Shown piece after piece: positions 16,201 through 23,369 of a DNA stretch of 35,318 bases. The stretch's first letter is position 1, and each line of letters opens with the position of its first letter. The notes below the pieces were generated by a model, which ran no database searches, was not told where the DNA came from, and was given only the letters and a program-made list of their open reading frames with translations. The position numbers and the translations under genes were made by a program. This DNA comes from an uncultured Shinella sp. (GTDB taxonomy: Bacteria > Pseudomonadota > Alphaproteobacteria > Rhizobiales > Rhizobiaceae), in the NCBI RefSeq assembly GCF_946479415.1, contig NZ_CAMLFY010000041.1, positions 1 through 35,318 of the forward strand, in the 5' to 3' direction.

Positions 16201-17983
16201 CCGTGGTCGCGCTCAGAAAACCACCGGCGCCATCGCCCAACCGAACCGATACGGCTTTGTTGACCCCCACCAGCAGGTCAAGTTTGCCATCACCGTTTAC
16301 GTCGGCGAGGGTGACCGACATCGGCGTTTCCGTTCCCAGGCTGGTGTCTGCCACGCTCGTGAACCCGCCCGCACCATCGCCGAGCCGCACGGAGACGCTT
16401 TTGTTTGAATAGCTGCCCGTGACCACATCAAGCTTGCCGTCACCGTTCAGGTCTCCAACGGCCATGCCAATGGGCTGCATGCCGACGCCGGTTCCCCCGT
16501 CAGTGGCGAAACTGCCATCGCCATTACCAAATAGCACATTGACGTAGTTGGCTGACAGCGAGACAAAATCAAGCTTGCCATCACCGTTCATGTCCACAAG
16601 CTGCAGATCGGTGCCACCAATGTTCTCGCTGACCGTTACCGGTTCAGCAAAACTGAACAGTGCCTCGCGCCCGTTGATCGAACCGTCGCCGCTGTCGATC
16701 CCTGTAATGGAAAGGCCGACGGTATCGTCGTCGCCTTCCGCGATCGTATAGACGAACATCGGACGCCCATCGCCATCCGTGCCGGTATAGACGGCATGTC
16801 CGCCATTGCTCAGCACCAGTTTCGGCACGCCCGTTACCGTGAGGGGCAGGTCGGTCGAGAGCGTGAAGGTGATCTCATCGCCGATCTTCAGCGTACCGGT
16901 CTGGTTGGTGCTGGCGGATATGCCCGTGAGGGCGGTTTGCTCGCCGCCGAATAGAACGGTGACCGCCCGTCCGTAGAAGCCGGTCACGACGATATCCATC
17001 TTGCCGTCTTTGTTGACATCAGCCACCTTGACGGTTTCGGGGGAATTGCCGACGGCAATATCCATGCCGCCGGAGAACCCGCCGCTGCCGCCTCCCCATC
17101 GGACCGAAACGCTGCTGGAAAAGGAGTTCGCGGTTATCAGATCCAGCTTGCCGTCGCCGTTGATATCCGCGACGGCGATAGATTTCGGATCTCTTTCGAC
17201 GCTGACGTTCGTCGATGAAATGAAATGGCCGGTGCCATCGCCCAGCAAGACCGAGACGGTGTTGTAGTTGCCGGTCAGCGCATCGAGCTTACCGTCGCCA
17301 TTCACGTCGGCAATGGTGACGACATACGGGGCATTCAGCCAGTCAAGATCGTAACCGGATTCAGTAGAGAATCCGCCTTCCCCATCCCCCAGCAGGACGA
17401 ACACCGCCTTGTTGCTGCTGCTGGATGTTACGATGTCCAGCTTGCCGTCGCCGTTCATATCGGCAAGCGCGAGAGAATTCGAAGAGAGGCTGGACAGGGA
17501 TGTATTGCTGGTAATGGATTGAAAGCCGCCCTGTCCGTTTCCCAGAAAGACTGTTATCGAGTTATCGCTTGAAAGGGCGACCGCATCCCGGTTGCCGTCG
17601 CCGTTCACGTCACAGGCGATTATCGTTTTCTGGCCCGGATAGACGTATATCTGGCTTCCCGCCTGATATCCGCCCGTGCCGTCGTTATAGAGAACTTTTA
17701 CGATGGGGTTGTTGTAACTCGCATAGATGACATCGAGATCGCCATCGCCGTCCATGTCGGCCAATGTGGCGCCTCCGGCATCGAAGCCGGTGTTCGTGAG
17801 ATCAAGTGTAGTCGATGTCGTGAAATTGCCGGAGCCGTCACCCAGAAGCACGAGGAATTCGTTCGTCGAACTGGAGGCGGTCACGACAAGATCCAGCGTG
17901 CCGTCACCATTCACGTCGGCGATGGCAAGGTCGTCGGGATAGGCGTCGACGCTGAAATCCTGTCTGGTAAAGGTCGTGCTCAT
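13214..17983 (-). CDS. Large secreted RTX protein with two FG-GAP blocks and Ig-like repeats
   Basis: The 1589-residue protein has no Sec signal. Residues ~15-350 hold seven FG-GAP/VCBS motifs of the form AD(V/M/I)NGDGKLD, each paired with a downstream VxLGDGxGxF strand. Residues ~350-450 form an Ig-like domain (GDEITFTLSTDLPLTVTG). Residues ~455-790 hold seven more FG-GAP motifs. Residues ~800-1240 contain five ~90-residue Ig-like repeats (xPxxPTLALxSDTG ... AGNVSxxGxLTFTLD). Residues ~1240-1360 form another Ig-like domain. Calcium-binding nonapeptides follow (GLGGNDTY, GVDGNDTLKGGAGNDTLYGG). The end, through SGKDTFVFDTKLG to the final FDIIG, matches the serralysin-type type I secretion tail. 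DxNxDG loops should bind calcium. It is probably a secreted or surface adhesin; no enzyme domain is seen. No T1SS ABC/MFP genes are in the window. Start ATG 17983 follows GAGGAA; a GTG lies just before it. Confidence 0.9.
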   Translation of the reverse strand: MSTTFTRQDFSVDAYPDDLAIADVNGDGTLDLVVTASSSTNEFLVLLGDGSGNFTTSTTLDLTNTGFDAGGATLADMDGDGDLDVIYASYNNPIVKVLYNDGTGGYQAGSQIYVYPGQKTIIACDVNGDGNRDAVALSSDNSITVFLGNGQGGFQSITSNTSLSSLSSNSLALADMNGDGKLDIVTSSSSNKAVFVLLGDGEGGFSTESGYDLDWLNAPYVVTIADVNGDGKLDALTGNYNTVSVLLGDGTGHFISSTNVSVERDPKSIAVADINGDGKLDLITANSFSSSVSVRWGGGSGGFSGGMDIAVGNSPETVKVADVNKDGKMDIVVTGFYGRAVTVLFGGEQTALTGISASTNQTGTLKIGDEITFTLSTDLPLTVTGVPKLVLSNGGHAVYTGTDGDGRPMFVYTIAEGDDDTVGLSITGIDSGDGSINGREALFSFAEPVTVSENIGGTDLQLVDMNGDGKLDFVSLSANYVNVLFGNGDGSFATDGGTGVGMQPIGMAVGDLNGDGKLDVVTGSYSNKSVSVRLGDGAGGFTSVADTSLGTETPMSVTLADVNGDGKLDLLVGVNKAVSVRLGDGAGGFLSATTVSLSHDITSVAVADVNGDGKLDLVASTSSGLSTHRIAVRLGDGTGNFSGSTQFNLGTAARSVKLADVNGDGKLDLLTVNYNSSTVSVRLGDGDGNFTGSTDIVVGSGPLGIVVADLNGDGKLDLLTANGLSDSVSVRLGDGAGNFTGTTEITISNIQSVSAADVNGDGKLDILVTTNRGVFSMLNNSLTAAPFDGSTISTVEGVHTGRGVDATRPDAPILALSSDTGASSTDHVTKSDGALTITGVEAGASLSYVVDGGEASATYDPTALEDGEHTVEVRQTDIAGNVSLAGTITFTLDRTAPTAPTVVLAHDSGTSSTDGLTNNGSLSITGVESGATLSYIVNDGEASATYDPSTFDDGYYTVKVIQTDAAGNVSLAGTVSFTYDLTIGPPEPYLANDSGSASNDFVTNDASLSIAGVEDGATLSYVIDGGAASATYNLTALGDGEHTIGIKQTDAAGNISFFYGAITFTLDRSKPATPTLALTSDTGKSATDKITSNGALTISGKEAGATLSYIVDGGTASSTYNPNALADGTHTVKVLQTDVAGNVSSTGSLTFTLDRAKPATPTLALSTDTGKSATDRITSNGALTVTGKESGATLSYIVDGGTASTTYNPSALANGTHTVKVLQSDIAGNVSTAGSLTFTLDKVAPTVTGVTTSGPDISRGSGTLTTGETARFSIALSEAVTITNASKLVLLLGNGERAVYDAAASTATKLVFSYTVGLEETSSDLTAKGISLNGATIRDAAGNDANLTGAIANPTGTLVIDGYTGTSGVDAFKGTTGANTFRGLGGNDTYVVNHTGDKVIETEKQGTDTVFASVSHTLAANVENLTLTGSKEINGTGNSLANVLAGNGLANILKGVDGNDTLKGGAGNDTLYGGLGKDLLVGGSGKDTFVFDTKLGATNIDTIDDFSIRDDTIFLDNDIFTKAGKVGDLSEKAFYIGARAHAETDRIIYDSKTGKLWYDADGSGKGLAFQFATLDAGLKMTATDFDIIG
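14261..14782 (-). repeat. Tandem 261-bp duplication inside the RTX gene
   Basis: Two adjacent 261-base units (14261-14521 and 14522-14782) encode nearly identical 87-residue Ig-like repeats, differing at only a handful of residues, with matching DNA such as GTCCAGCGTGAA at each unit start. Three further units up to about 15575 are more diverged. The pattern indicates recent expansion by unequal recombination within the coding sequence, in frame. Confidence 0.8.
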
Positions 17984-18121
17984 CACAGTTCCTCGGATTG
18001 GCCGGGCGGCCAGTCGTGATCGGTGGAAAACAATAGGTTGGTGCCTTTTGCGCGCCTGATGTCAGGCCGGGCTTCGGCGCTCCGCTCCTCAAGCAGCGTG
18101 CAATCGGGAATTGCTGCCTTT

Positions 18122-19075
18122 TTAGCGCGCCGCACCATGATTTTCGCCGTCCATTTTTGACCGCGATGTCTCCGCCGCGGCAAAGGCGGCTTGGAAAATG
18201 AGGAGCTTGCGCGCCTGCATCATCGCGTATTCCGAAAGGAAGCCGTGCGAAATCCAGAGGGGTGAATAGCCACGCCGTCCGCTCCAGCCGATGCCGCCGA
18301 TGGCTTCCGCCTCGGCGAATTTGCGGCTGGTATGCGCCCGCGAAAGGCTGAACGCTCGTGCGAGCTGCGCGATCGTGACGACATCCGTCAGGTAGCCGCC
18401 GGGCTGCGGGATCTGGTGGTCGATGCCGGCGACGAGCCGGTCCATCAGGAGCCCGCCGGCATCGGTCCAGGCGAAGATGCGATAAAGCGGCCCCGGCATG
18501 CGGACATGCGGGTTGGCCAGGAGACCCTCGCTGAGCGGCGGCATCAAAAGGGGAAGCAGCCGGTCGGGGGCGGCGCGAAACCGTTCGCTTCGCGTGCCCG
18601 CGTCGATGTGGTCGAGGGCGGCGAGATGCATGTCGCACCATTGAACGAGGATCACCAGCGCGTCCGGCGAAGGGACGACGACCATCTCCTTTGAAAGGTC
18701 GCCTCCGGCCATGGGAAAGACGATGCCGTATTTGAGGATTTCGTCGAAGAAGGCGTAAGCCGTGTTGCGGCTGGCGATCAGATGCTTCAGCGCCGATTGC
18801 GCGATGGACCGTCGAGACATGCCCGCCCCGGCACCGCCATAATGCCGGGAGAGCGCCGCCAGGGAGAGCAGCCAGCGCTGTTGCGTGGCAAAAAGGGCCG
18901 AGGCCCGGGGGGCGCTCTCGTAGCCGGCGATAAAACTCTGCGCCAGGAACTGGACCGCAGCCGGGAAGGTCGCGGCCGCCATCAGTCGGTCGATGCCTGC
19001 CTCGGGCATATGCGGCGCCGGCGCATCGACCCTTTCCCTGCTTTCGTCTTTCGTTATGGTCAGTTCGGATAGCAT
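18122..19075 (-). CDS. Uncharacterised regulator-like protein with C-terminal helix-turn-helix
   Basis: The 317-residue protein is soluble with no signal peptide. GAGGG precedes the ATG at 19075 at good spacing. The N-terminal two thirds are helical and unfamiliar (MAAATFPAAVQFLAQSFIAG, then SRRSIAQSALKHLIASRNTA, which itself resembles an HTH). Near residues 230-265 the stretch VVTIAQLARAFSLSRAHTSR, then KFAEAEAIGGIGWSGRRG, looks like a winged helix-turn-helix. I therefore call it a probable transcription regulator but cannot name a family. It is 138 bases upstream of the RTX gene on the same strand and divergent from a CadC-like regulator gene, so both may control the RTX protein. A long overlapping frame on the same strand is composed of shadow codons and was not used. 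Confidence 0.7.
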   Translation of the reverse strand: MLSELTITKDESRERVDAPAPHMPEAGIDRLMAAATFPAAVQFLAQSFIAGYESAPRASALFATQQRWLLSLAALSRHYGGAGAGMSRRSIAQSALKHLIASRNTAYAFFDEILKYGIVFPMAGGDLSKEMVVVPSPDALVILVQWCDMHLAALDHIDAGTRSERFRAAPDRLLPLLMPPLSEGLLANPHVRMPGPLYRIFAWTDAGGLLMDRLVAGIDHQIPQPGGYLTDVVTIAQLARAFSLSRAHTSRKFAEAEAIGGIGWSGRRGYSPLWISHGFLSEYAMMQARKLLIFQAAFAAAETSRSKMDGENHGAAR

Positions 19076-19279
19076 CCATCGCCCTCTGCGGCATCATGCG
19101 ATGGATAGCCGGTGCGGACGGCCTGCGTCTTGAAGGCCGGGCGGCGAGGCTCCAAAGTTTTCTGATATTTTTCTGAAATGCATTGCCGGTACGCACCGGG
19201 CTTTTCAGCGCTCGGTTGACGTCCCGGGTGTACGCTCACTAAGGTGCGGTCGGTTTGAGGGGCAGGGCTCGGGGGATCC

Positions 19280-20920
19280 GTGTACTTTTTTGCGGATTTC
19301 GTTCTGGATACAGACCGGGCCGAATTGCGGCACGTCGACGGATCCGTGACACGTCTGCGTCCCAAGACCCTCGAACTGTTCAAGATGCTGGCTGAAAACA
19401 GCCATCGTGTCCTCGGCAAGGAGGAGCTGATGGAGGCGATCTGGCCCGGCATCCATGTGGGCGAAGACAGCCTCTTCCAGTGCATCCGCGAAATCCGCCT
19501 TGCCCTCGGCGATGCCCGGCGGGAAATGGTTCGGGTGGTCTCGGGGCGCGGCTATCTTTTTGCGCTTGATGTCACCAACGAACAGGCGGTCAGCGGCGCG
19601 ACAGAGCCGCAGCAGCAAGAAACACGGGACGAGCCGAAATCACGCAAGAGGCCGCTCCTTGCCGTATCCGCAGCTTTTCTTCTCGTCGCCATGGCGTTTG
19701 CCGGTTTTGCGCTTCATGGCGGTCGTCTCTTCGCGCCCTCACCGCTCGTCGTCGTGCTGCAGCCGATCGTGGATGCGGATGTGGGACCTGAAGGCGTCGC
19801 GCTCGCACGCGATATCCAATCGGAGTTGGTCAACGGCTTTTCCCGGATCGACGGTATCCACCTGATCGTGCCGGAGGACGAAGCGGCGCCGCCACGGCAA
19901 GGGCAGGCCGCACTGGACGTGCGGGGCGTGTTGAAGCGCAGAGCAGGCAACTGGATCCTCCAGGCCCGGCTTATCGAGGCCGCAAACCACGAGATACAGG
20001 CGGTCGCCGAGGTCGAGGCCAGCGCGGGCGAGACCGATCGGCAGCGTATCATCCAGCGTCTGGCCGCCGGCATCGGTTATCCGCTGGGTGTCCGGCTGAG
20101 TGGGCTTCAGGAGCCCGACGAGCGGGCGGCCACCCCGTCCGATGTCGCCATTCGGCAGGCGGTCGCGTCGATCAACCAGACGACGCGCGAACGCTTTGGC
20201 ACGGCACGGGCCATTCTCGAGCAATATCTTGCCGGGGATCCCGACAATGTCGAGCTGCAGATCGCCCTGGCCGGTCTCCACCTGCGTGGCGTGCAGATGA
20301 ACTGGTACGACCCGGCCCAGAGCGCCGTCGCGGAACAGGATGCCGGCTCCCTGTTGAAAGGGGCACTCGCATCACGGCCACGCTCCCTGCCGGTGCTCGA
20401 CGCCTATTGCCGTTTCCTCACCGTCACCAACCAGTTCACCGAAAGCCTCGTCGCCTGTGCCCGGGCGCTGACTGTGAACCCTTGGGATGGCGCGGCACTC
20501 TATAATCTTGGCCTCACCCAGCTCCAGCTTGGCCGTTTCGACGATGCGCTTGCCGGCTTTTTGGAGGCGGAGCGCTACGACACGCCGGAGGTCTCGCGCT
20601 GGACCTGGCTGCTTGGCGCAGGCTGGGCAAACCTGCTGCTTGGCCGCAACGAAGAGGCGGCGACGTTTTTGCAGCGCTCGATTGCGATCACCCCCGGCTC
20701 CGGCCGGCCCTATCTTCTGCTTGCCGCCGCCTATCAGCGCCTGGGCCGTGGGCGGGAGGCGAGGGAAGCACTGGCGAAGGCCATGGAGATGCGTCCCGGC
20801 TCCACCGCCCGTAACGTCACGCTGCTGACCCGCAACGCCAGCACGGCTTTCCTCGCGGCCGGCAATGCGGTCATCAATACCCTCATCGAGATCGGTTTGC
20901 CGCCTGGCACACCGCGATAG
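19280..20920 (+). CDS. CadC-like membrane-anchored winged-helix regulator with TPR domain
   Basis: The 546-residue protein starts at GTG 19280, preceded by GGGGGA. Residues 1-98 form an OmpR/PhoB-type winged helix (FADFVLDTDRAELRHVDGS, LRPKTLELFKMLAEN, the recognition region EDSLFQCIREIRLALGD and the wing VVSGRGYLFAL). A lone membrane helix spans about 125-147 (LLAVSAAFLLVAMAFAGFAL). The C-terminal part, expected in the periplasm, contains a TolB-N-like strand-rich section (LVVVLQPIVDADVGPEGVAL) and helical TPR-type repeats from about 300 on (GAALYNLGLTQLQLGRFDDA, RPYLLLAAAYQRLGRGREAR). In CadC/ToxR proteins such anchored wHTHs transduce periplasmic signals without phosphorylation. It is divergent from the gene at 18122-19075 with 204 bases between starts. 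Its target may be the RTX locus; this is positional inference. Confidence 0.85.
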   Translation: MYFFADFVLDTDRAELRHVDGSVTRLRPKTLELFKMLAENSHRVLGKEELMEAIWPGIHVGEDSLFQCIREIRLALGDARREMVRVVSGRGYLFALDVTNEQAVSGATEPQQQETRDEPKSRKRPLLAVSAAFLLVAMAFAGFALHGGRLFAPSPLVVVLQPIVDADVGPEGVALARDIQSELVNGFSRIDGIHLIVPEDEAAPPRQGQAALDVRGVLKRRAGNWILQARLIEAANHEIQAVAEVEASAGETDRQRIIQRLAAGIGYPLGVRLSGLQEPDERAATPSDVAIRQAVASINQTTRERFGTARAILEQYLAGDPDNVELQIALAGLHLRGVQMNWYDPAQSAVAEQDAGSLLKGALASRPRSLPVLDAYCRFLTVTNQFTESLVACARALTVNPWDGAALYNLGLTQLQLGRFDDALAGFLEAERYDTPEVSRWTWLLGAGWANLLLGRNEEAATFLQRSIAITPGSGRPYLLLAAAYQRLGRGREAREALAKAMEMRPGSTARNVTLLTRNASTAFLAAGNAVINTLIEIGLPPGTPR

Positions 20921-21022
20921 GTCGTAACCCGACGCTTTGCCATACCGCAGCGATGCGTCTATCGTCAGCTGTTGAAGCGTTCGCCAAAGTCCTGACATTT
21001 CTGCATCGGAAAGAATCTCCTC

Positions 21023-22285
21023 ATGCCCTTATCGGAACGAAAGACGGCGGCGCCGGATGGTCTGGATTCCGGCGATATCGATTCAGGGTATGCGTGGTGG
21101 AGGCTTGTCCTCACGCTTATCCTCGGAACTGTTGCCTGCGTCGGCAACTGGTCTGTTGTCGTCCTTTTGCCGACGCTGCAACTCGAATTCGATACGATAC
21201 GGGGAGGTGCGTCGCTGCCTTACACCGGCACGATGATTGGTTTTGCCCTCGGTGGTGTCGCGATGGGCCGTTTGGCCGACCGGGTCGGGATCGTGGTGCC
21301 GGTGTTGATCGGCGCATTCCTGCTGTCCAGCGGTTACATATTGGCTGCCTTCACCACCAATATCTGGCAGTTCGCCGCCCTTTCCGTCGTGATCGGCCTC
21401 GGATCCGCGGCCGGATTTGCGCCGTTGATTTCTGATCTTTCCCATTGGTTTCGAAAGCATCGAGCGCTTGCGGTCGCGTTCGCCGCCTCGGGCAGTTATC
21501 TCTCCGGTGCGGTATGGCCGCTGATCATAGAGCATTTTCAGGCAATGCACGGGTGGCGCTCGACCCATATCGGCATCGGCGTGTTCATTCCGCTGGTGAT
21601 GGTGCCGATCGCTCTTTTGTTGAGGCGCCGTCTGCAAACCGACGCCTATGTCCAGGCCGAGGCCGTAACCGCAGCGGCCCGCAACGAACTGGGTGTAAAA
21701 CCCAACGTGCTGCAGGCGATTTTGGTTGTCGCCGGCTTTGCCTGCTGCATGGCCATGTCGATGCCGCAGGTCCACATCGTCGCCTATTGCGGAGATCTCG
21801 GTTACGGCGTGGCCGTCGGCACCCAGATCATCGCCCTCATGCTGGGATTGGGCGTGGTCAGCCGGTTGGCTTCCGGCGCGCTTGCCGACCGGATTGGCGC
21901 CGGACCGATGCTGATCCTTGGCTCGTCAATGCAGGCGCTGGCGCTGCTTCTCTATCTGTTCTTCGACAGCAAATCATCGCTCTACGTGATTTCCGGCCTG
22001 TTCGGTCTCTTCCAGGGCGGTATCGTGCCGATGTATGCGGTGATCATTCGCCAATTCCTGCCGCCCCGCGAGGCCGGCATACGGATCAGTCTGGTTTTGA
22101 TGGCGACGGTGCTCGGTATGGCTTGTGGCGGTCTTGCCGCCGGCTACATCTATGATGCCACCGGCTCCTATCGCCTCGCCTTCCTGCACGGTTTCTTCTG
22201 GAATTGTGTCAACCTGATTTTCGTTGGTTGGCTCATCCTGTGGCCCAGGCTGCGGCGGCGAAGACGGGAGGTGTTGGCGATTTGA
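21023..22285 (+). CDS. Major facilitator superfamily transporter
   Basis: The 420-residue protein has about twelve hydrophobic helices in two halves. The loop between helices 2 and 3, GVAMGRLADRVG, is the MFS signature A motif and is repeated in the second half as SRLASGALADRIG. A basic C-terminus (RLRRRRREV) is cytoplasmic. The sequence most resembles the monocarboxylate/oxalate-formate antiporter-like branch (for example SSGYILAAFTTNIWQFAALS and GSAAGFAPLISDLSHWF), so an organic anion is a plausible substrate. It stands alone on the + strand, 102 bases after the CadC-like gene, and ends 46 bases before the convergent betaine-type ATPase gene. Substrate is unknown. Confidence 0.85.
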   Translation: MPLSERKTAAPDGLDSGDIDSGYAWWRLVLTLILGTVACVGNWSVVVLLPTLQLEFDTIRGGASLPYTGTMIGFALGGVAMGRLADRVGIVVPVLIGAFLLSSGYILAAFTTNIWQFAALSVVIGLGSAAGFAPLISDLSHWFRKHRALAVAFAASGSYLSGAVWPLIIEHFQAMHGWRSTHIGIGVFIPLVMVPIALLLRRRLQTDAYVQAEAVTAAARNELGVKPNVLQAILVVAGFACCMAMSMPQVHIVAYCGDLGYGVAVGTQIIALMLGLGVVSRLASGALADRIGAGPMLILGSSMQALALLLYLFFDSKSSLYVISGLFGLFQGGIVPMYAVIIRQFLPPREAGIRISLVLMATVLGMACGGLAAGYIYDATGSYRLAFLHGFFWNCVNLIFVGWLILWPRLRRRRREVLAI

Positions 22286-22331
22286 CGACGCCAGCTTGCG
22301 GCTCGCCTCCCATCGGAGCCCCAGTATTCTG

Positions 22332-23369
22332 CTAAACCCGGGCCGCCAATGCCGTCAGCGCCGTCGAACGATCAAGCCAGCCGATCTGCCGGCCGTTGGA
22401 CATCACGGGTATCGGTCCTTCATCCGCGACAAGCTGCGGGGCGATTTCGGCGATCGTTGCGCTTTCCATCACGCCGGCGCTTGCCGTGCCGCCTTCGGTC
22501 GTGGTCATGATCGAGGAAACGCGCACGACGCGTGCGGGCGGCACCTTTGCGACGAAGCGGCGCACATAGTCTGTGGCCGGCTGTGTCACCAGTTCCTCGG
22601 GCGTGCCGATCTGGACGATGCGGCCGGCTTCCATGATCGCGATGCGGTCGGCGAGGCGGATGGCCTCGTCGAGATCGTGGGTGACGAAGACCACGGTGCG
22701 TGTCTGGGTTTTCTGGAGGCGCAGCACTTCGGCCTGAAGGTCGGCGCGGATCAGTGGATCGAGCGCGGAGAAAGGCTCGTCGAGGAACCAGAATTCCGGA
22801 TTGGTGGTGAGGGAGCGGGCAATGCCGACGCGCTGCTGCTGGCCGCCGGAGAGCTGGGCGGGAAAGCGCGTTTCTCGGCCTTTGAGACCCACGGTTTCGA
22901 TCAGCTCCATCGCGCGGGCCTCGGCCTTCGCGCGCGACATTCCCTGTACTTCGAGCGGGAAGGCGACGTTGCCGATGACGGTTCTGTTGGGTAGCAGCGC
23001 GAAGTGCTGGAACACCATGCCCATGCGCTGGCGGCGAAGCTCCACCAGGTCCTTGTCACCGAGTTTCAGGATATCGCGGCCGTTGAAGGCGATTTCGCCG
23101 GCGGTCGGCTCGATGAGGCGGGTGAGACAGCGCAGCAACGTGGACTTGCCTGAGCCCGACAGGCCCATGATGGCGAAGACCTCGCCGCGGCCGATCTGGA
23201 ACGTGGCATCCTGCACGGCCCCCACGAGGCCGCCGGCGGCGAGCGCTTCGGGCGTGCGCGCCTGCGGAGGCAGACGGTTGAAGGCGCCGGCGTCGCGGCC
23301 GAACACTTTCCAGATTCCCTTCGCGTCGATTGCGGCCGGTGCGTCGCGACCAGATGCGGTGTCAGACAT
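22332..23369 (-). CDS. Quaternary-amine (glycine betaine/proline-type) ABC transporter ATP-binding protein
   Basis: The 345-residue protein begins with the long N-terminal extension of ProV/OpuAA ([20 protein letters not shown]). It carries Walker [11 protein letters not shown]-loop [17 protein letters not shown], signature [15 protein letters not shown], Walker [15 protein letters not shown] and H-loop [16 protein letters not shown]. After the ATPase domain, residues ~270-345 form a short regulatory tail ([20 protein letters not shown] then [16 protein letters not shown]) resembling one degenerate CBS-type unit rather than the full tandem CBS pair of OpuA. The start overlaps the permease stop by 8 bases. 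It energises import through the fused permease. Actual substrate could be betaine, carnitine, choline or another quaternary amine. Confidence 0.9.
   Translation of the reverse strand: MSDTASGRDAPAAIDAKGIWKVFGRDAGAFNRLPPQARTPEALAAGGLVGAVQDATFQIGRGEVFAIMGLSGSGKSTLLRCLTRLIEPTAGEIAFNGRDILKLGDKDLVELRRQRMGMVFQHFALLPNRTVIGNVAFPLEVQGMSRAKAEARAMELIETVGLKGRETRFPAQLSGGQQQRVGIARSLTTNPEFWFLDEPFSALDPLIRADLQAEVLRLQKTQTRTVVFVTHDLDEAIRLADRIAIMEAGRIVQIGTPEELVTQPATDYVRRFVAKVPPARVVRVSSIMTTTEGGTASAGVMESATIAEIAPQLVADEGPIPVMSNGRQIGWLDRSTALTALAARV

Noticed and set aside
15600..17950. Regularly spaced repeats that might suggest a CRISPR-like or structural array
   Set aside because: The periodicity is the coding of FG-GAP motifs (NGDG-type codons) in one long frame; repeat units vary and no spacer structure exists.
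17904..19196. Long - strand frame of 430 codons covering the 317-residue regulator-like gene
   Set aside because: The product is Arg/Pro/Ala-rich and low in hydrophobic structure, and it runs into the start of the RTX gene in another frame. The 18122-19075 frame has a good ribosome-binding site and normal composition.
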